Shown: positions 1 through 7,814 of the stretch, in pieces
Position numbering within the stretch: position 1 is the first letter of the stretch
Layout of the letters: each line of letters opens with the position of its first letter
Assembly: GCA_011526095.1 (NCBI GenBank)
Contig: WYBA01000362.1
Span: forward strand, 1 to 39,170
DNA length: 39,170 nucleotides
Direction of reading: 5' to 3'
Origin: Myxococcales bacterium
Lineage (GTDB): Bacteria; Myxococcota_A; Polyangia; Haliangiales; Haliangiaceae
The notes under the pieces: generated by a model
Database searches by the model: none
Seen by the model: only the letters and a program-made list of their open reading frames with translations
What the model was told of the DNA's origin: nothing
Program-made: the position numbers and the translations under genes

Positions 1-101
1 GGCTCCTGGGCGGTCTGCTGCTGCTCGTGCTGTCTCCGGGGACGTCTCACTGTCCGTGCTCTCTCACCCGATCCTGAGGGGATTTCCAGTTCCTGGAAGT
101 G

Positions 102-1322
102 TCAACCTGCCGACGGGAAACACCGTAGGAGCTGCAGCTTGAAGTCCCTGCGCTCCTCGGGGCGGGGCTCGCTCGTGTGGAGCCGGATCGGTAACGTACG
201 TCGTCCCGCGTCGCCGACGAGCCGACACCCGTTCGACGTGACGGTCACAACCGCGTTGACGGGCAGCTTCAGCTGTTCGGTCTTGCCGAGATTCCGGCCG
301 CTCCACTTCGTCGACGTGAGCAGTCCGTCCCAAACGGCGCCTCCGAACTTCAGTACGTTGTCGAACGCGATCACGCGGTCGCCGGCCCGCAAGCATGCCG
401 TGATCTGTTTCCGATCCTCGGCATCGTCGTCGGTCGGCGTCATGATCGCGACCTCGGTGCCGAGAGCGATCGCGACTGCGACCTCGATGACCTTCCCTTT
501 GCCTGCCCCCGGGGTGTTCGCGCGTACGAGGAACGCCGGCGTGGGTCCATCGATCAGATGGCGTGCGATGAGGGTCAAGATCAGCGCGAGTGTCGCCGCC
601 TTGTCGGCCGTTCCCTTAAATGGGAAGTCGCCGTAGATGGCCAGAATATCTTCGACGGCAGCTCGGGTTTCGTCGACGGTCGGCGCATGGGCGGAGACTG
701 CTGGGTACGTCCTCGTCGGATGATACGCGAGCCCGGTTGAGGGATCGTACCCGGGCTGAGCGAACACCGTTCCATCGGCGTGCAGAATCGGCACCGGCGA
801 GATTCCGCGCAGCGGTCGTATCCCGTGGAAGGTGCCCGCCGAGTGAACCATCGCCGGCAGGGTTGACGGCACGTTGATCGTGCGAGGCCCTTTACCCTTG
901 CGCCGTTTGTAGAAGACCGCCGCACCGCTCAGAACGCGCCGAACACCAGGCACTGTCAGTGCGCTCATTCGGTACGATCCATCTTCGGGGTCGTAGTTGA
1001 TCGCCGTCAGCTCGCCGGCGTGTTGGTACACGTCCGGCTGTCGCGCGAGCGCCGCGATCGCCTCCGAGACCAGCACGGACTCGTTGTCGGTGACCCAGAT
1101 CGGCTCACGCTTCCCGCCTGCGAGTGCGGCTCTCGCCAAGGCCCTGTTCAGCATCTCCGCATCCTCGTCGGAGACAACAAGATCTTCTTCGTCGTCCTCG
1201 TCGTCTGCTTCCGGCTCGGTGTCGTCGATTCGAGGTCCTCGACCGGCCGATTCCGGTGTCTCGGATCGCAGCAGAGCAGCCATCCGTTCTTCGGCGTCGT
1301 CGACGAGCTTGCGCAAGCTCAT
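102..1322 (-). CDS. Phage/plasmid-type helicase-like ATPase, probably C-terminally truncated
   Basis: 406-aa protein. The ATG at 1322 overlaps the stop of the upstream primase gene by four bases (ATGA), which fixes the start. The C-terminal third shows a P-loop (NTPGAGKGK), a Walker-B-like RVIAFDNV, a sensor-1-like VVTVTSNG and an arginine-finger stretch RRTLPIRLH followed by RPEERRDFK, the order seen in helicases that follow prim-pol domains in integrative elements. In such proteins the last motif is usually followed by a helical C-terminal domain; here the frame stops about 12 residues later, so the gene is probably truncated. The N-terminal third is acidic (a DEDDEEDLVVSDEDAE-like run). 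It likely unwinds DNA for element replication. Confidence 0.65.
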   Translation of the reverse strand: MSLRKLVDDAEERMAALLRSETPESAGRGPRIDDTEPEADDEDDEEDLVVSDEDAEMLNRALARAALAGGKREPIWVTDNESVLVSEAIAALARQPDVYQHAGELTAINYDPEDGSYRMSALTVPGVRRVLSGAAVFYKRRKGKGPRTINVPSTLPAMVHSAGTFHGIRPLRGISPVPILHADGTVFAQPGYDPSTGLAYHPTRTYPAVSAHAPTVDETRAAVEDILAIYGDFPFKGTADKAATLALILTLIARHLIDGPTPAFLVRANTPGAGKGKVIEVAVAIALGTEVAIMTPTDDDAEDRKQITACLRAGDRVIAFDNVLKFGGAVWDGLLTSTKWSGRNLGKTEQLKLPVNAVVTVTSNGCRLVGDAGRRTLPIRLHTSEPRPEERRDFKLQLLRCFPSAG

Positions 1323-2410
1323 GGTGTGCCTCCTGCCTGCTCGTCGTGGCCGACAGGCTCGCCCGCTGCGATCCGCGTCGCGATCGTGAGCGCCGCGTCG
1401 AACGTGCAGTCGGCGAGTCGGCGGATGAGGTCGAGCGTGTCGCCGTCGTTCTTCCCGTCTGCGCAGTTTGTGAAGCAATGCCAGCGATTGCCGTCGGCGT
1501 ACGAGGTGAATGCCTTCGGATTGTCCGCTCCTTCGTGGAGCGGACACACGCAGGGGGTGGTGTCCAAGCCGTACGCGTCGAGTACGTCGTCGACGGAGAT
1601 CGACGATGCGATCAGCGCGACCGCGCTCGTCGTGCTAGCGGGAGATTCGCGCGATGGGCGGCGGCGTTTCGACGTGCCTGCCTTCGGCATCAAGACGTCG
1701 ACGAGCCACGTCGGCATCGGAGGCAACGGCAGATCGCGCGTCCCGTTGCGCCATCGGTAACGATCGCCGCTTCGATGGAAACTCGGTGGAGCGATCACGT
1801 AGCCGCCGTCGGACTTCACGTCGACCCCGGGCAACACGCCATTGATCGAGCGCAACCCGGGCGTGTGCGCGAACCAGAGATGCAGGCTCGTTCCACGTTC
1901 GCCTACAGGCCCCTCTGGGATGGGCCCGTGCTTGTCCTCAAGCTCGAGCAGCACACTCACCCCGTCCTTGTTGCGGTCCGGTCGGTGGTCGAGATCGACG
2001 ATCGTGATGCCGCTGGTAGAACCCGTGCAGACGCCGACGTTTGCTCCGACGTACTCGTAGCTCCACCAATGGCGAACTTGATCCAAATCCGTGGTCGCGC
2101 GTTCCGGCCATCGCTTGAGCAACGGCGTCTTGCCATTGGCGGAATCGACCAGGTCGTGTGTCGCCGCCGCAGCGGGAAACACGCGAAGACCGCGACTGGC
2201 GAGTTCGACCGCACCTTCGAGGAGTTGCCGGGCGCCACCCGGCACGAGGGTTGCGCGGCGGGTCCCTGGCTGCACGATTCGAATGAGAGCCTCATCGCGC
2301 GCGCCGGGAGCCTGACGCGCGAGGCGCTGAACTTGGTCGGCGAGCCGCTGTAAGTGCGCCGCGAAGAGGCGGCGGACGCCGTCTTGGGTCTCGTCGGTGT
2401 CAGTTAGCAT
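1319..2410 (-). CDS. Bifunctional DNA primase/polymerase (Prim-Pol) with CHC2-like zinc finger
   Basis: 363 aa. The N-terminal half matches the bifunctional primase/polymerase family (Prim-Pol, AEP fold): GKTPLLKRW, then WWSYEYVGANVGVCTG, the metal-binding ITIVDLDH (DxD), LHLWFAH and the diagnostic GVDVKSDGGYVIAPPS. The C-terminal third carries a zinc-ribbon pattern resembling CHC2 primase fingers (CVCPLHEG ... WHCFTNC). It would prime and possibly extend DNA when the element replicates. The gene overlaps the M41-like gene upstream by 11 bp and the ATPase gene downstream by 4 bp, so the three are probably translated as one operon. Confidence 0.85.
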   Translation of the reverse strand: MLTDTDETQDGVRRLFAAHLQRLADQVQRLARQAPGARDEALIRIVQPGTRRATLVPGGARQLLEGAVELASRGLRVFPAAAATHDLVDSANGKTPLLKRWPERATTDLDQVRHWWSYEYVGANVGVCTGSTSGITIVDLDHRPDRNKDGVSVLLELEDKHGPIPEGPVGERGTSLHLWFAHTPGLRSINGVLPGVDVKSDGGYVIAPPSFHRSGDRYRWRNGTRDLPLPPMPTWLVDVLMPKAGTSKRRRPSRESPASTTSAVALIASSISVDDVLDAYGLDTTPCVCPLHEGADNPKAFTSYADGNRWHCFTNCADGKNDGDTLDLIRRLADCTFDAALTIATRIAAGEPVGHDEQAGGTP

Positions 2411-2918
2411 TGAAGTGAACCTCGTCGAGACCCCGCAACGAAATGAGCTTGTCTCGCGTTAGCCGCTGCACGTCGCCTGCGCTCATGCTTCGACGGCGTA
2501 GAAGCACTGCTGCGATCTGTTCAATCGCTGCCCAGTTCGTTCGGACGAGCGCGAACGTGGCCCCGATGACGTCCAGCATCGCCGCTTCGAAGTCTGTCCG
2601 GAACGTTTGGATGGTTCCGTACGCCTCGAGCGTATCGCCGGTTACCGGCCGTGCGTCGTGCGGTCGGTCGGGTTCCGCGATCCACTCGGCGACATGGCCC
2701 GCCATCACCACGACGGTCACGTCGCGGATCGTGGGCCAGTGCTCTCGTGGGCGATCGAGGTTGGCGATGATGCGGCGATTGATCACCGAGGGGTCGAGAT
2801 GGCGACGGTCGGTACGCGTCAGACCGATGTGGCCGTACGTGACGCCCAGGATCTCGCCGGTCGCTGCATGCGCCGCGTGGTGCAGCGCCCTGATGAACCG
2901 TTTCCGAGTATTCGACAT
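2400..2918 (-). CDS. M41 (FtsH-type) peptidase-like protein with altered HExxH
   Basis: 172 aa. The start of the protein (RALHHAAHAATG) and the middle (VVVMAGHVAEW) follow the layout of FtsH peptidase domains and of the small stand-alone M41-like proteins of integrative elements: a zinc-binding helix, an AGxxAE helix, then a helical tail containing SMSAGDVQRL. The zinc motif should be HExxH but reads HHAAH, so the catalytic glutamate is replaced by histidine; an inactive or non-proteolytic protein is likely. No AAA ATPase domain is present. First gene of the replication operon, 11 bp overlap with the primase gene. The family assignment rests on motif layout only. Confidence 0.55.
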   Translation of the reverse strand: MSNTRKRFIRALHHAAHAATGEILGVTYGHIGLTRTDRRHLDPSVINRRIIANLDRPREHWPTIRDVTVVVMAGHVAEWIAEPDRPHDARPVTGDTLEAYGTIQTFRTDFEAAMLDVIGATFALVRTNWAAIEQIAAVLLRRRSMSAGDVQRLTRDKLISLRGLDEVHFNAN

Positions 2919-2951
2919 GGCGCCACCACACCACGGACTCGTTCGGGACTA

Positions 2952-2968
2952 ACCCGCGTCAGGCGGGT
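2952..2968. other. Small hairpin between two minus-strand genes
   Basis: ACCCGC, five-base loop, GCGGGT lies in the 76-bp gap between the coiled-coil gene and the M41-like gene. There is no T-run after it on the minus strand, so it is at best a weak terminator or an mRNA hairpin. Confidence 0.3.
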
Positions 2969-2994
2969 CACGACGGCACACGCTTCGCCGAGCA

Positions 2995-4293
2995 TTACTT
3001 CGGGCGTATGGGACGTGCTTGAAGCCGCCGCCGCACGTCCGTGTCGGGGAGCAACACGGGCTGCAGCGATGACCAACGCCGCCGAACCTTCTCGAGCCGT
3101 TCTTCCCACTTCTCCATCACCTTGCCGCTGTCACCTATGGGGCGAGCAGCTCGCCGTCCGATGCTGCCGGCATCGATTCCGCGAGCCCTTGCGAGCTTCG
3201 GATCCATCTCGATCAGAGCCGACCGAAATGCGGGCGGGCGGGTGTTCGCACAGTGCTTGACGATGATCGGATCGTCGATTTCGTCACCAGCCTCCAGAGT
3301 GAACGGGCGGTGCTTCTCCATCGGCCCCGGATCGAGCACTGCACCGAGCGCACCCTTGTAGCCACGCGCCGTTCCTCGTCGATCGATCAACAGGTAGCGG
3401 TCCTGGAGTCGATGCAGGCGCCGGAAGATGCGGCGTGCCGCTTCAACCGACAGCTGTTGGATCGCGACGGCGAAGAAGTCATCCACAATCGAGGAGACCT
3501 GGGCGCTCCCGCCGCTGTCGATCACGACGTCCACCATCACCGCCCACTTCTGTTCGAAGTCGGCGACAGTCGGATGCAGCAAGATGGCGCCCTCCATATC
3601 ACCCGCCGACGCCGGACCGAGCCAGCGGGTCCGTCGTGAGTACTCGGTGTGTGCGATCCGATTCTCCTCGCACAGTCGATGCTGCTCGCGTACGAGTGCG
3701 GTCGTGGTTCCAGCGTTCCTGCTCGCACGTGCGCGAAAACCGCGCTCGATGGCGACCATGATGTCGCTGCGGTCCATCGATCGCTCGTCGATGATGTCGG
3801 CGAGATGCTCGCGTACTCCGTGTCGCCCGCCGAGAAGTCCAGCGTCAGCGAGCGGCGCAAGTCGGGTGGCTGCACGCTCCAGGAGGCGGCCGACAGTCTG
3901 GGTGAGTTTGGTCTCACGCGACGCGCCGGCCTTCATTCTCGATACGCGCGAGCGCAGCGAAGTTGTCACCTGTGTTCGTACAGCGAGAGCTTCTCGTTCA
4001 CACTTCACGAACCTCGTTCCGAGTGCCTCGATCTTCGACTGCAGCTCCACGACATCGGCACCCGCGAGGAGTCGCTCGTCGAGGTCGGCGTCCGACCGCT
4101 GGCGCACACGCGTGAGCTTCGCGTAGCCGTCCAACACGTGTTGCAAGTCGAGGGCGAGCTTCTGACGGTCGGCCACGAACTCGTCGACGAGGTCGAGTAA
4201 GACCATCCGGTGTTGGGCGTATCGACGGTGTTCTTCTCGCAGCTCTTCGAGGGTTGGCAGCGAGTCTGAGGAAGAAGGCCGGCGCACGGTCAA
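2995..4293 (-). CDS. Coiled-coil protein of unknown function
   Basis: About 432 aa from a TTG at 4293 (a GTG at 4287 is an alternative; no strong ribosome-binding site precedes either). The N-terminal ~130 residues are rich in charged heptads (LEELREEHRRYAQHR, then a long E/K/R/L/V helix), suggesting a coiled coil. A central segment (MVDVVIDSGGSAQVSSIVDDF) and C-terminal half look globular but match nothing I recognise. No signal peptide, membrane segment or nucleotide-binding motif. It is divergent from the excisionase-like gene, with about 70-150 bp between starts, and ends 76 bp before the replication operon. Its role in the element is unknown. Confidence 0.6.
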   Translation of the reverse strand: MTVRRPSSSDSLPTLEELREEHRRYAQHRMVLLDLVDEFVADRQKLALDLQHVLDGYAKLTRVRQRSDADLDERLLAGADVVELQSKIEALGTRFVKCEREALAVRTQVTTSLRSRVSRMKAGASRETKLTQTVGRLLERAATRLAPLADAGLLGGRHGVREHLADIIDERSMDRSDIMVAIERGFRARASRNAGTTTALVREQHRLCEENRIAHTEYSRRTRWLGPASAGDMEGAILLHPTVADFEQKWAVMVDVVIDSGGSAQVSSIVDDFFAVAIQQLSVEAARRIFRRLHRLQDRYLLIDRRGTARGYKGALGAVLDPGPMEKHRPFTLEAGDEIDDPIIVKHCANTRPPAFRSALIEMDPKLARARGIDAGSIGRRAARPIGDSGKVMEKWEERLEKVRRRWSSLQPVLLPDTDVRRRLQARPIRPK

Positions 4294-4365
4294 CGGTTGA
4301 CCCGCAGGCGAGCATCAACCGGGCCACGATCGATGCGGGGTAATGCAGCTTCGTCTCGGACCAAG

Positions 4366-4611
4366 ATGTTCCGCATGGTACCGCAACGCACCAGGAGGAT
4401 CCTCGAGGTTCCGCGCTCACAGTCGTCCAAGGCGGAGGTGCCCGATGTGCTGACAGTGCGCGAAGCAGCGGCACTGCTGCGCGTGGAGCGCAAGACCATC
4501 TACGACTTGGCGGCTCGCGGAGAGCTTCCTGGGGTGCGACGCGTCGGCCGGCTCATTCGGATATCTCGAGCAGCTGTGATGGGATGGCTGACGGCAGGTA
4601 GTCGTGCCTGA
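4366..4611 (+). CDS. Excisionase-like helix-turn-helix protein
   Basis: The C-terminal ~54 residues (VLTVREAAALLRVERKTIY, ARGELPG, IRISRAAVMGWL) are a classic excisionase/MerR-type DNA-binding domain of integrative elements. Such proteins bend DNA at attachment sites and bias the integrase towards excision, and often act as repressors. The ATG at 4366 has no visible ribosome-binding site, whereas GGAGG at 4434-4438 lies 8 bases before a GTG at 4447, and a GTG at 4438 is also in frame; the true protein may be only 54-57 aa. Its stop overlaps the start of the next HTH gene by 8 bp, so xis, HTH and integrase form one unit. Confidence 0.75.
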   Translation: MFRMVPQRTRRILEVPRSQSSKAEVPDVLTVREAAALLRVERKTIYDLAARGELPGVRRVGRLIRISRAAVMGWLTAGSRA

Positions 4612-5173
4612 GTCTTCGAAGCATCAGGGAGAAGCAGTGTGCGTCGAGCCCGTAGCGATGCGAGCGGAGGCGTTCGACACATCGCCCTTTCTCACGACGT
4701 CGGAAGCTACGGCCTACCTCCGCTACAAGTCTCCGTCCGCAATTCGGATGCTAAAGCAGCGTGGACTTCTGCGCCCAGCCGCCCGCCGCGGCGCGACGTA
4801 CCTCTGGCGTCGTGAAGATCTCGACCATCTCCTCACGTCGGGGGCTCTTGGTACCATCCTCGCTGGACGGTCCGATGCACCCAGTCAGGAACGACAACGT
4901 GCCAAACTGGATGGACGGCTGCAAGCCGACCAAGTACGTCGGAATTTGGAAGACCACGGCGGGTTATCGCGTCCGCGTGCGCGCGATGGATCCGAGGACT
5001 GGCACGCAGAAGGAGAGGAACCGCGAGTTCGCGAACATTTCGATCGAGGAGGCCGTGCTCGAGCAGCAGCGCCTTCGCGCAGAGATCCGCAGCCCAGCGG
5101 ACGTCGAACGCGTTCGGGTGAGGTACGGCGACTTCGCCGAGTCCTTGCTGACGCGCAAAATCGCAAGCGGTGA
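4604..5173 (+). CDS. HTH protein whose frame runs into the integrase gene
   Basis: Residues ~25-85 (FLTTSEATAYLRYKS, LKQRGLLRPAARRG, YLWRREDLDHLLTSG) form an excisionase-type winged HTH domain. The start is a GTG at 4604 overlapping the upstream stop, or a GTG at 4637 preceded by GGGAGAA. No stop follows the domain: the frame stays open to 5173, overlapping the integrase from 4875 by about 300 bp in a different frame, and this tail is arginine-rich and looks like a shadow of the integrase. Either the protein really has this tail or a +1 shift joins it to the integrase. The second integrase module (7236-7814) is built the same way. Confidence 0.6.
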   Translation: MPESSKHQGEAVCVEPVAMRAEAFDTSPFLTTSEATAYLRYKSPSAIRMLKQRGLLRPAARRGATYLWRREDLDHLLTSGALGTILAGRSDAPSQERQRAKLDGRLQADQVRRNLEDHGGLSRPRARDGSEDWHAEGEEPRVREHFDRGGRARAAAPSRRDPQPSGRRTRSGEVRRLRRVLADAQNRKR

Positions 5174-6158
5174 GCTATCGACGGAGAAGAGCCAGCGAAC
5201 GTGGAGCGACGCTCAGGATCTCCACCTGCTGCCGGAATTCGAAGACTGGTTCGTCGACGCGATCAAGCGTCGCGATATCGAGGGGTGGAAGCTGGCGCAG
5301 GGCGAGAAGGTCCGGCGCCGTTTGTTCAGCCCGGTCACGGTGAACGGATGGCTCCGCGTGTTGCTCTCGACGTTGCGGGCGGCGGTCGCTGACCTGGAGC
5401 TGGAACACGATCCGACCGTGGGCGTGAGACCGATCGATACATCGACCTGGAGCACGTACACGGAAGAGGACCCGAACTCGCTCACCGTCGCCGAGGTGCC
5501 GGCGTTCATGGAGCATGCGCGTAGACTGTACCCGCAGCACTACGCTCAGTTGCTCCTCGGGTTGTCGACCGGACGGCGGCCGTGCGAGCTGAGACCGCTG
5601 CGTCGTACCGGACCGAGTCCGGACATCCGTTGGGACGAGTCGGTGTTGCTCGTGCGTCGCTCGCAGGTGATCGGCGAGCCGGTCGAACGCACCAAGACGA
5701 ACGTGCGGCTGCGGATCGCGCTGCCGCCGAGCCTCGTGGAAGTGTTGCGCTGGCACGTCGACGAGCACCTGCTCGCGAAGAAGATGCGCGAGTCGGAGCT
5801 GCTGTTCCCCTCGAGAGCGGGCGGGTACCAGTCGCCGAACGTGTTGGCGAAACCGATCACGAAGGCCGCCGCGGCGGCCGGGATCCAGAAGCACCTGTCG
5901 CCGTACTTCATGCGGCGGACGTTTCAGGATCTGTGCCGCGCCGCGCAGGTGCACGACTTCGTGGCGAGGTCGATCAGCGGTCACGCGACGGTCGAGATGC
6001 ACCAGCACTACAGCAGCGTCAGCGCGCTGGAGGTTCGCGACGGGCTCGCTAAGGTGGTCTCGCTCCTGGACTTCAAGCGGGACCGCGCCCAAGCCGACGT
6101 CGACGGAAGTGGTGAACCAGGTGGTGATCGAGGTGAGGTCGCGCTTGACCGCGGCTGA
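4875..6158 (+). CDS. Tyrosine recombinase/integrase 1
   Basis: 427 aa from the ATG at 4875 (an ATG at 4911 gives 415 aa and begins exactly where homology to the second integrase begins). Arm-binding domain with PTKY...PRTGTQKE, SAM-like core-binding domain around residues 85-180, catalytic domain after 200. Catalytic residues visible: Arg235 (TGRRPCEL), Arg347, His370 (SGHATVEM) and the nucleophile Tyr379 (HQHYSSV). The usual HxxR histidine is Tyr344 (YFMRR), a tolerated but notable change. It should integrate and excise the left element, probably at this tRNA, whose 5' end is 25 bp after the stop. It is about the length of, and alignable with, the integrase at 6299-7561. Confidence 0.9.
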   Translation: MHPVRNDNVPNWMDGCKPTKYVGIWKTTAGYRVRVRAMDPRTGTQKERNREFANISIEEAVLEQQRLRAEIRSPADVERVRVRYGDFAESLLTRKIASGELSTEKSQRTWSDAQDLHLLPEFEDWFVDAIKRRDIEGWKLAQGEKVRRRLFSPVTVNGWLRVLLSTLRAAVADLELEHDPTVGVRPIDTSTWSTYTEEDPNSLTVAEVPAFMEHARRLYPQHYAQLLLGLSTGRRPCELRPLRRTGPSPDIRWDESVLLVRRSQVIGEPVERTKTNVRLRIALPPSLVEVLRWHVDEHLLAKKMRESELLFPSRAGGYQSPNVLAKPITKAAAAAGIQKHLSPYFMRRTFQDLCRAAQVHDFVARSISGHATVEMHQHYSSVSALEVRDGLAKVVSLLDFKRDRAQADVDGSGEPGGDRGEVALDRG

Positions 6159-6183
6159 TATTCCGGTATGTTTACGCGCAGCT

Positions 6184-6258
6184 GCGGGGTTAACTCAGCG
6201 GTAGAGTGTCAGCTTCCCAAGCTGAAGGTCGCCGGTTCGAATCCGGTACCCCGCTCCA
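6184..6258 (+). tRNA. tRNA-Gly (anticodon CCC), CCA encoded
   Basis: Acceptor stem GCGGGGT pairs with ACCCCGC. The D arm is ACTC/GAGT with GGTA in the loop, the anticodon stem TCAGC/GCTGA encloses TTCCCAA (anticodon CCC), the T arm is GCCGG-TTCGAAT-CCGGT, and CCA follows the T discriminator. All stems close, so the gene looks functional. Its 3' 45 bases were supplied by, or are shared with, the inserted island. Integrase gene 1 ends 25 bp upstream, leaving little room for a private promoter. Confidence 0.96.
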
Positions 6259-6259
6259 A
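6214..6259 (+). repeat. attL: 46-bp core inside tRNA-Gly
   Basis: Runs from the TTCCC of the anticodon loop to CTCCAA just past the CCA end. An exact copy lies at 37432-37477. The base before the repeat differs (C here, G there) and the base after it differs (C here, G there), which sets the 46-bp limits. This is the left junction of the island; crossover must fall inside it. Confidence 0.93.
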
Positions 6260-6275
6260 CAAACCCGAATGAAAG

Positions 6276-6306
6276 CGGCCTGGTGAGCTGGTACCTCATC
6301 AGGCCG
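6276..6306 (-). terminator. Hairpin at the 3' end of the integrase gene
   Basis: CGGCCTGGTGAG and CTCATCAGGCCG form a 12-bp stem with one G.T pair around a 7-base loop. It overlaps the integrase stop codon (6299-6301) and on the minus strand is followed by CTTTCATT. It would end integrase transcription before it reads antisense into the tRNA. The T-tract is short, so efficiency is uncertain. Confidence 0.55.
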
Positions 6307-7561
6307 TTACCTTTTCGGAGTCGTTGGTCCCACCGTTGGTCCCACCTGAGCCGTCGCAAATGGGCGTCGCGCGCTTCTCAGGTGGGACCAGACGAATCAC
6401 GCCCGCGATTGCGGCGCGCTTCTCGTCCAGGCCGACCGTCGAATAGTGACGCTGCATCTCCTCGGTCACGTGGCCGGTGAGCGCCCGGCGGACCACCGCG
6501 TCCACGTTCGCCCGACGCACGAGGTCGGTGAACGTGTAGCGAAGGCCGTGGACGGTGAACCGGTGCTTGATCTCGGCTTCCTTCAGGCAGCGGACCCACG
6601 CGCGGTCCAAGCTGTTGGGCGTGCGCGGGGTGCCGGTCGCCGAGGGGAACATCCACCCCGCCGCCAGACCCGGCGCCTGCTCCCTGAGCAGTCGCTGCCG
6701 GTGCCACTTCAGGATCTCCGCCAGCTCCGGCTCGACCGGATACTCCTTCGGGGCGCGCTTCTTCCGCGAGACCGGGCCGACCGTGCCGCGCACCTGCTTC
6801 CGCTCGATGCGGATGATGCCGGCCTTCTCGTCGTAGTCCTCCCAGCGCAGCGCGCTCGCGTGGCACCAGCGCAGGCCGGTGTACGCGAGCAACACCACGA
6901 GCGCGTAGTGCTGCTCGTAGCGCCTGCGCATCGCCGTGAGGAACGCGGCGAGCTGCTCGGGTGACAGCGAGTTGGGCTCGCGGCCATCATCGAGCGGTGC
7001 CTCGGGCAACGCGACGCGGAGCGTGGGATCGCGCTGAAGGTTCAGCGCGTCCATCGCATCCCGCGTCATCGTTCGGAAGATGCGGAACCAGACCGAGATC
7101 GAGTTCCGCGAGTAGGCACGCCGCTCCTTGACGAGCTCTCCTTCGTCGTTCCGCACCTCGATGACGTAGCCGTTCCGGATCGCATCATCGATCCAGCGCT
7201 GCACGTCCTGCGAGGTGAGGGCGTCGTAGAAGTAGTCACCGAGAGCGGGCAAGACGTGCCCCTCCAGCGCGTCCACGTAGGTCCTCGCGGTCGTCGCGTC
7301 GACTCTGAGCAGCTTCGACGCGATCCAAGATCTCGCGAATTCCCCAACGCGAACCTTCTTTGACTGCTCGATGGGGTTCTTGATCCCGTCCACCAGCTCG
7401 GCGCGGGTCTGCGCCGCTTCCAAGAGGCTCACTCCGTCGAGCCTCTTCGCTACCTCCTTCGTCTTCCCGGTGCGAGGGCAAGTCCCCTTCGCCCGAATCA
7501 CGTACGTCTTGTCGTCGATCTTCAGAACACCCGGATAGCGTGTCGGTGTGCCTCTCTCCAT
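6299..7561 (-). CDS. Tyrosine recombinase/integrase 2 (island integrase)
   Basis: 420 aa from the ATG at 7561, chosen because GGAAAGG sits 9 bases upstream; an in-frame ATG at 7633 is also open. The N-terminal arm-binding segment ([20 protein letters not shown]) aligns with integrase 1. The core-binding domain is ~75-175 and the catalytic domain ~200-395, with Arg231 ([11 protein letters not shown]), His338-x-x-Arg341 (HGLRYTF), His364 (TGHVTEEM) and nucleophile Tyr373 (RHYSTV). The last residues (GGTNGGTN) are encoded by the arm-site repeats. It should insert and excise the island at tRNA-Gly. It is the last gene of the minus-strand recombination unit and lies 40 bp from attL. Confidence 0.93.
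   Translation of the reverse strand: MERGTPTRYPGVLKIDDKTYVIRAKGTCPRTGKTKEVAKRLDGVSLLEAAQTRAELVDGIKNPIEQSKKVRVGEFARSWIASKLLRVDATTARTYVDALEGHVLPALGDYFYDALTSQDVQRWIDDAIRNGYVIEVRNDEGELVKERRAYSRNSISVWFRIFRTMTRDAMDALNLQRDPTLRVALPEAPLDDGREPNSLSPEQLAAFLTAMRRRYEQHYALVVLLAYTGLRWCHASALRWEDYDEKAGIIRIERKQVRGTVGPVSRKKRAPKEYPVEPELAEILKWHRQRLLREQAPGLAAGWMFPSATGTPRTPNSLDRAWVRCLKEAEIKHRFTVHGLRYTFTDLVRRANVDAVVRRALTGHVTEEMQRHYSTVGLDEKRAAIAGVIRLVPPEKRATPICDGSGGTNGGTNDSEKVTA
6326..6389. other. Putative integrase arm-type sites, left end
   Basis: GGTCCCACC occurs at 6326-6334 and 6338-6346, and the reverse form CTCAGGTGGGACC at 6377-6389, all inside the 3' end of the integrase gene. The same octamer occurs three times near the right end (37296-37337). 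Repeated short motifs flanking both core sites are what arm-type binding sites of tyrosine integrases look like; binding is inferred. Confidence 0.55.
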
Positions 7562-7814
7562 GAGGGGCATCCTTTCCGTCACCTGGTGCTGCATGGCGGC
7601 GCTGAGAGTAGCGCGCAGCACGCTCGGCGACAAAGCGGTTCAGCTCGTCGATCGTGAACATGTGGCAGCCCTTCGGCCCTGCGCCGCACGGACGCAGCTC
7701 ACCGCGCGCGACCGCGGTGCGGATCCCTGACGACGAACGGAAGCGCAGGTAGCGCGCCGCCTCGGGCGTCGTGAGAAGGGGTGCGTAGGTGTCCACGGCG
7801 AGCACGGGGATCAC
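7236..7814 (-). CDS. HTH protein whose frame runs into integrase 2
   Basis: Starts at a GTG whose last bases overlap the stop of the preceding gene (GTGA, 7811-7814). Residues ~10-70 ([45 protein letters not shown]) are an excisionase-type HTH domain, similar in layout to the HTH protein at 4604. The frame has no stop after the domain and stays open to 7236, overlapping the integrase by about 325 bp. Relative to this frame the integrase is at +1, exactly as in the left module. Likely role: excisionase or regulator of the integrase. Confidence 0.6.
   Translation of the reverse strand: MIPVLAVDTYAPLLTTPEAARYLRFRSSSGIRTAVARGELRPCGAGPKGCHMFTIDELNRFVAERAARYSQRRHAAPGDGKDAPHGERHTDTLSGCSEDRRQDVRDSGEGDLPSHREDEGGSEEARRSEPLGSGADPRRAGGRDQEPHRAVKEGSRWGIREILDRVEAAQSRRDDREDLRGRAGGARLARSR

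Larger units (their letters stand above)
1..6158. mobile_element. Second integrative element, partial, left of the tRNA
   Basis: Replication-type genes (prim-pol primase, helicase-like ATPase), an M41-like protein and a coiled-coil protein on the minus strand diverge from an excisionase-like gene, an HTH gene and a tyrosine integrase on the plus strand. The integrase stops 25 bp before the tRNA. This is typical content of a small integrative element or satellite. Its other end is outside the window, and the ATPase gene looks cut short at about position 102, so it may be decayed. Confidence 0.6.
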
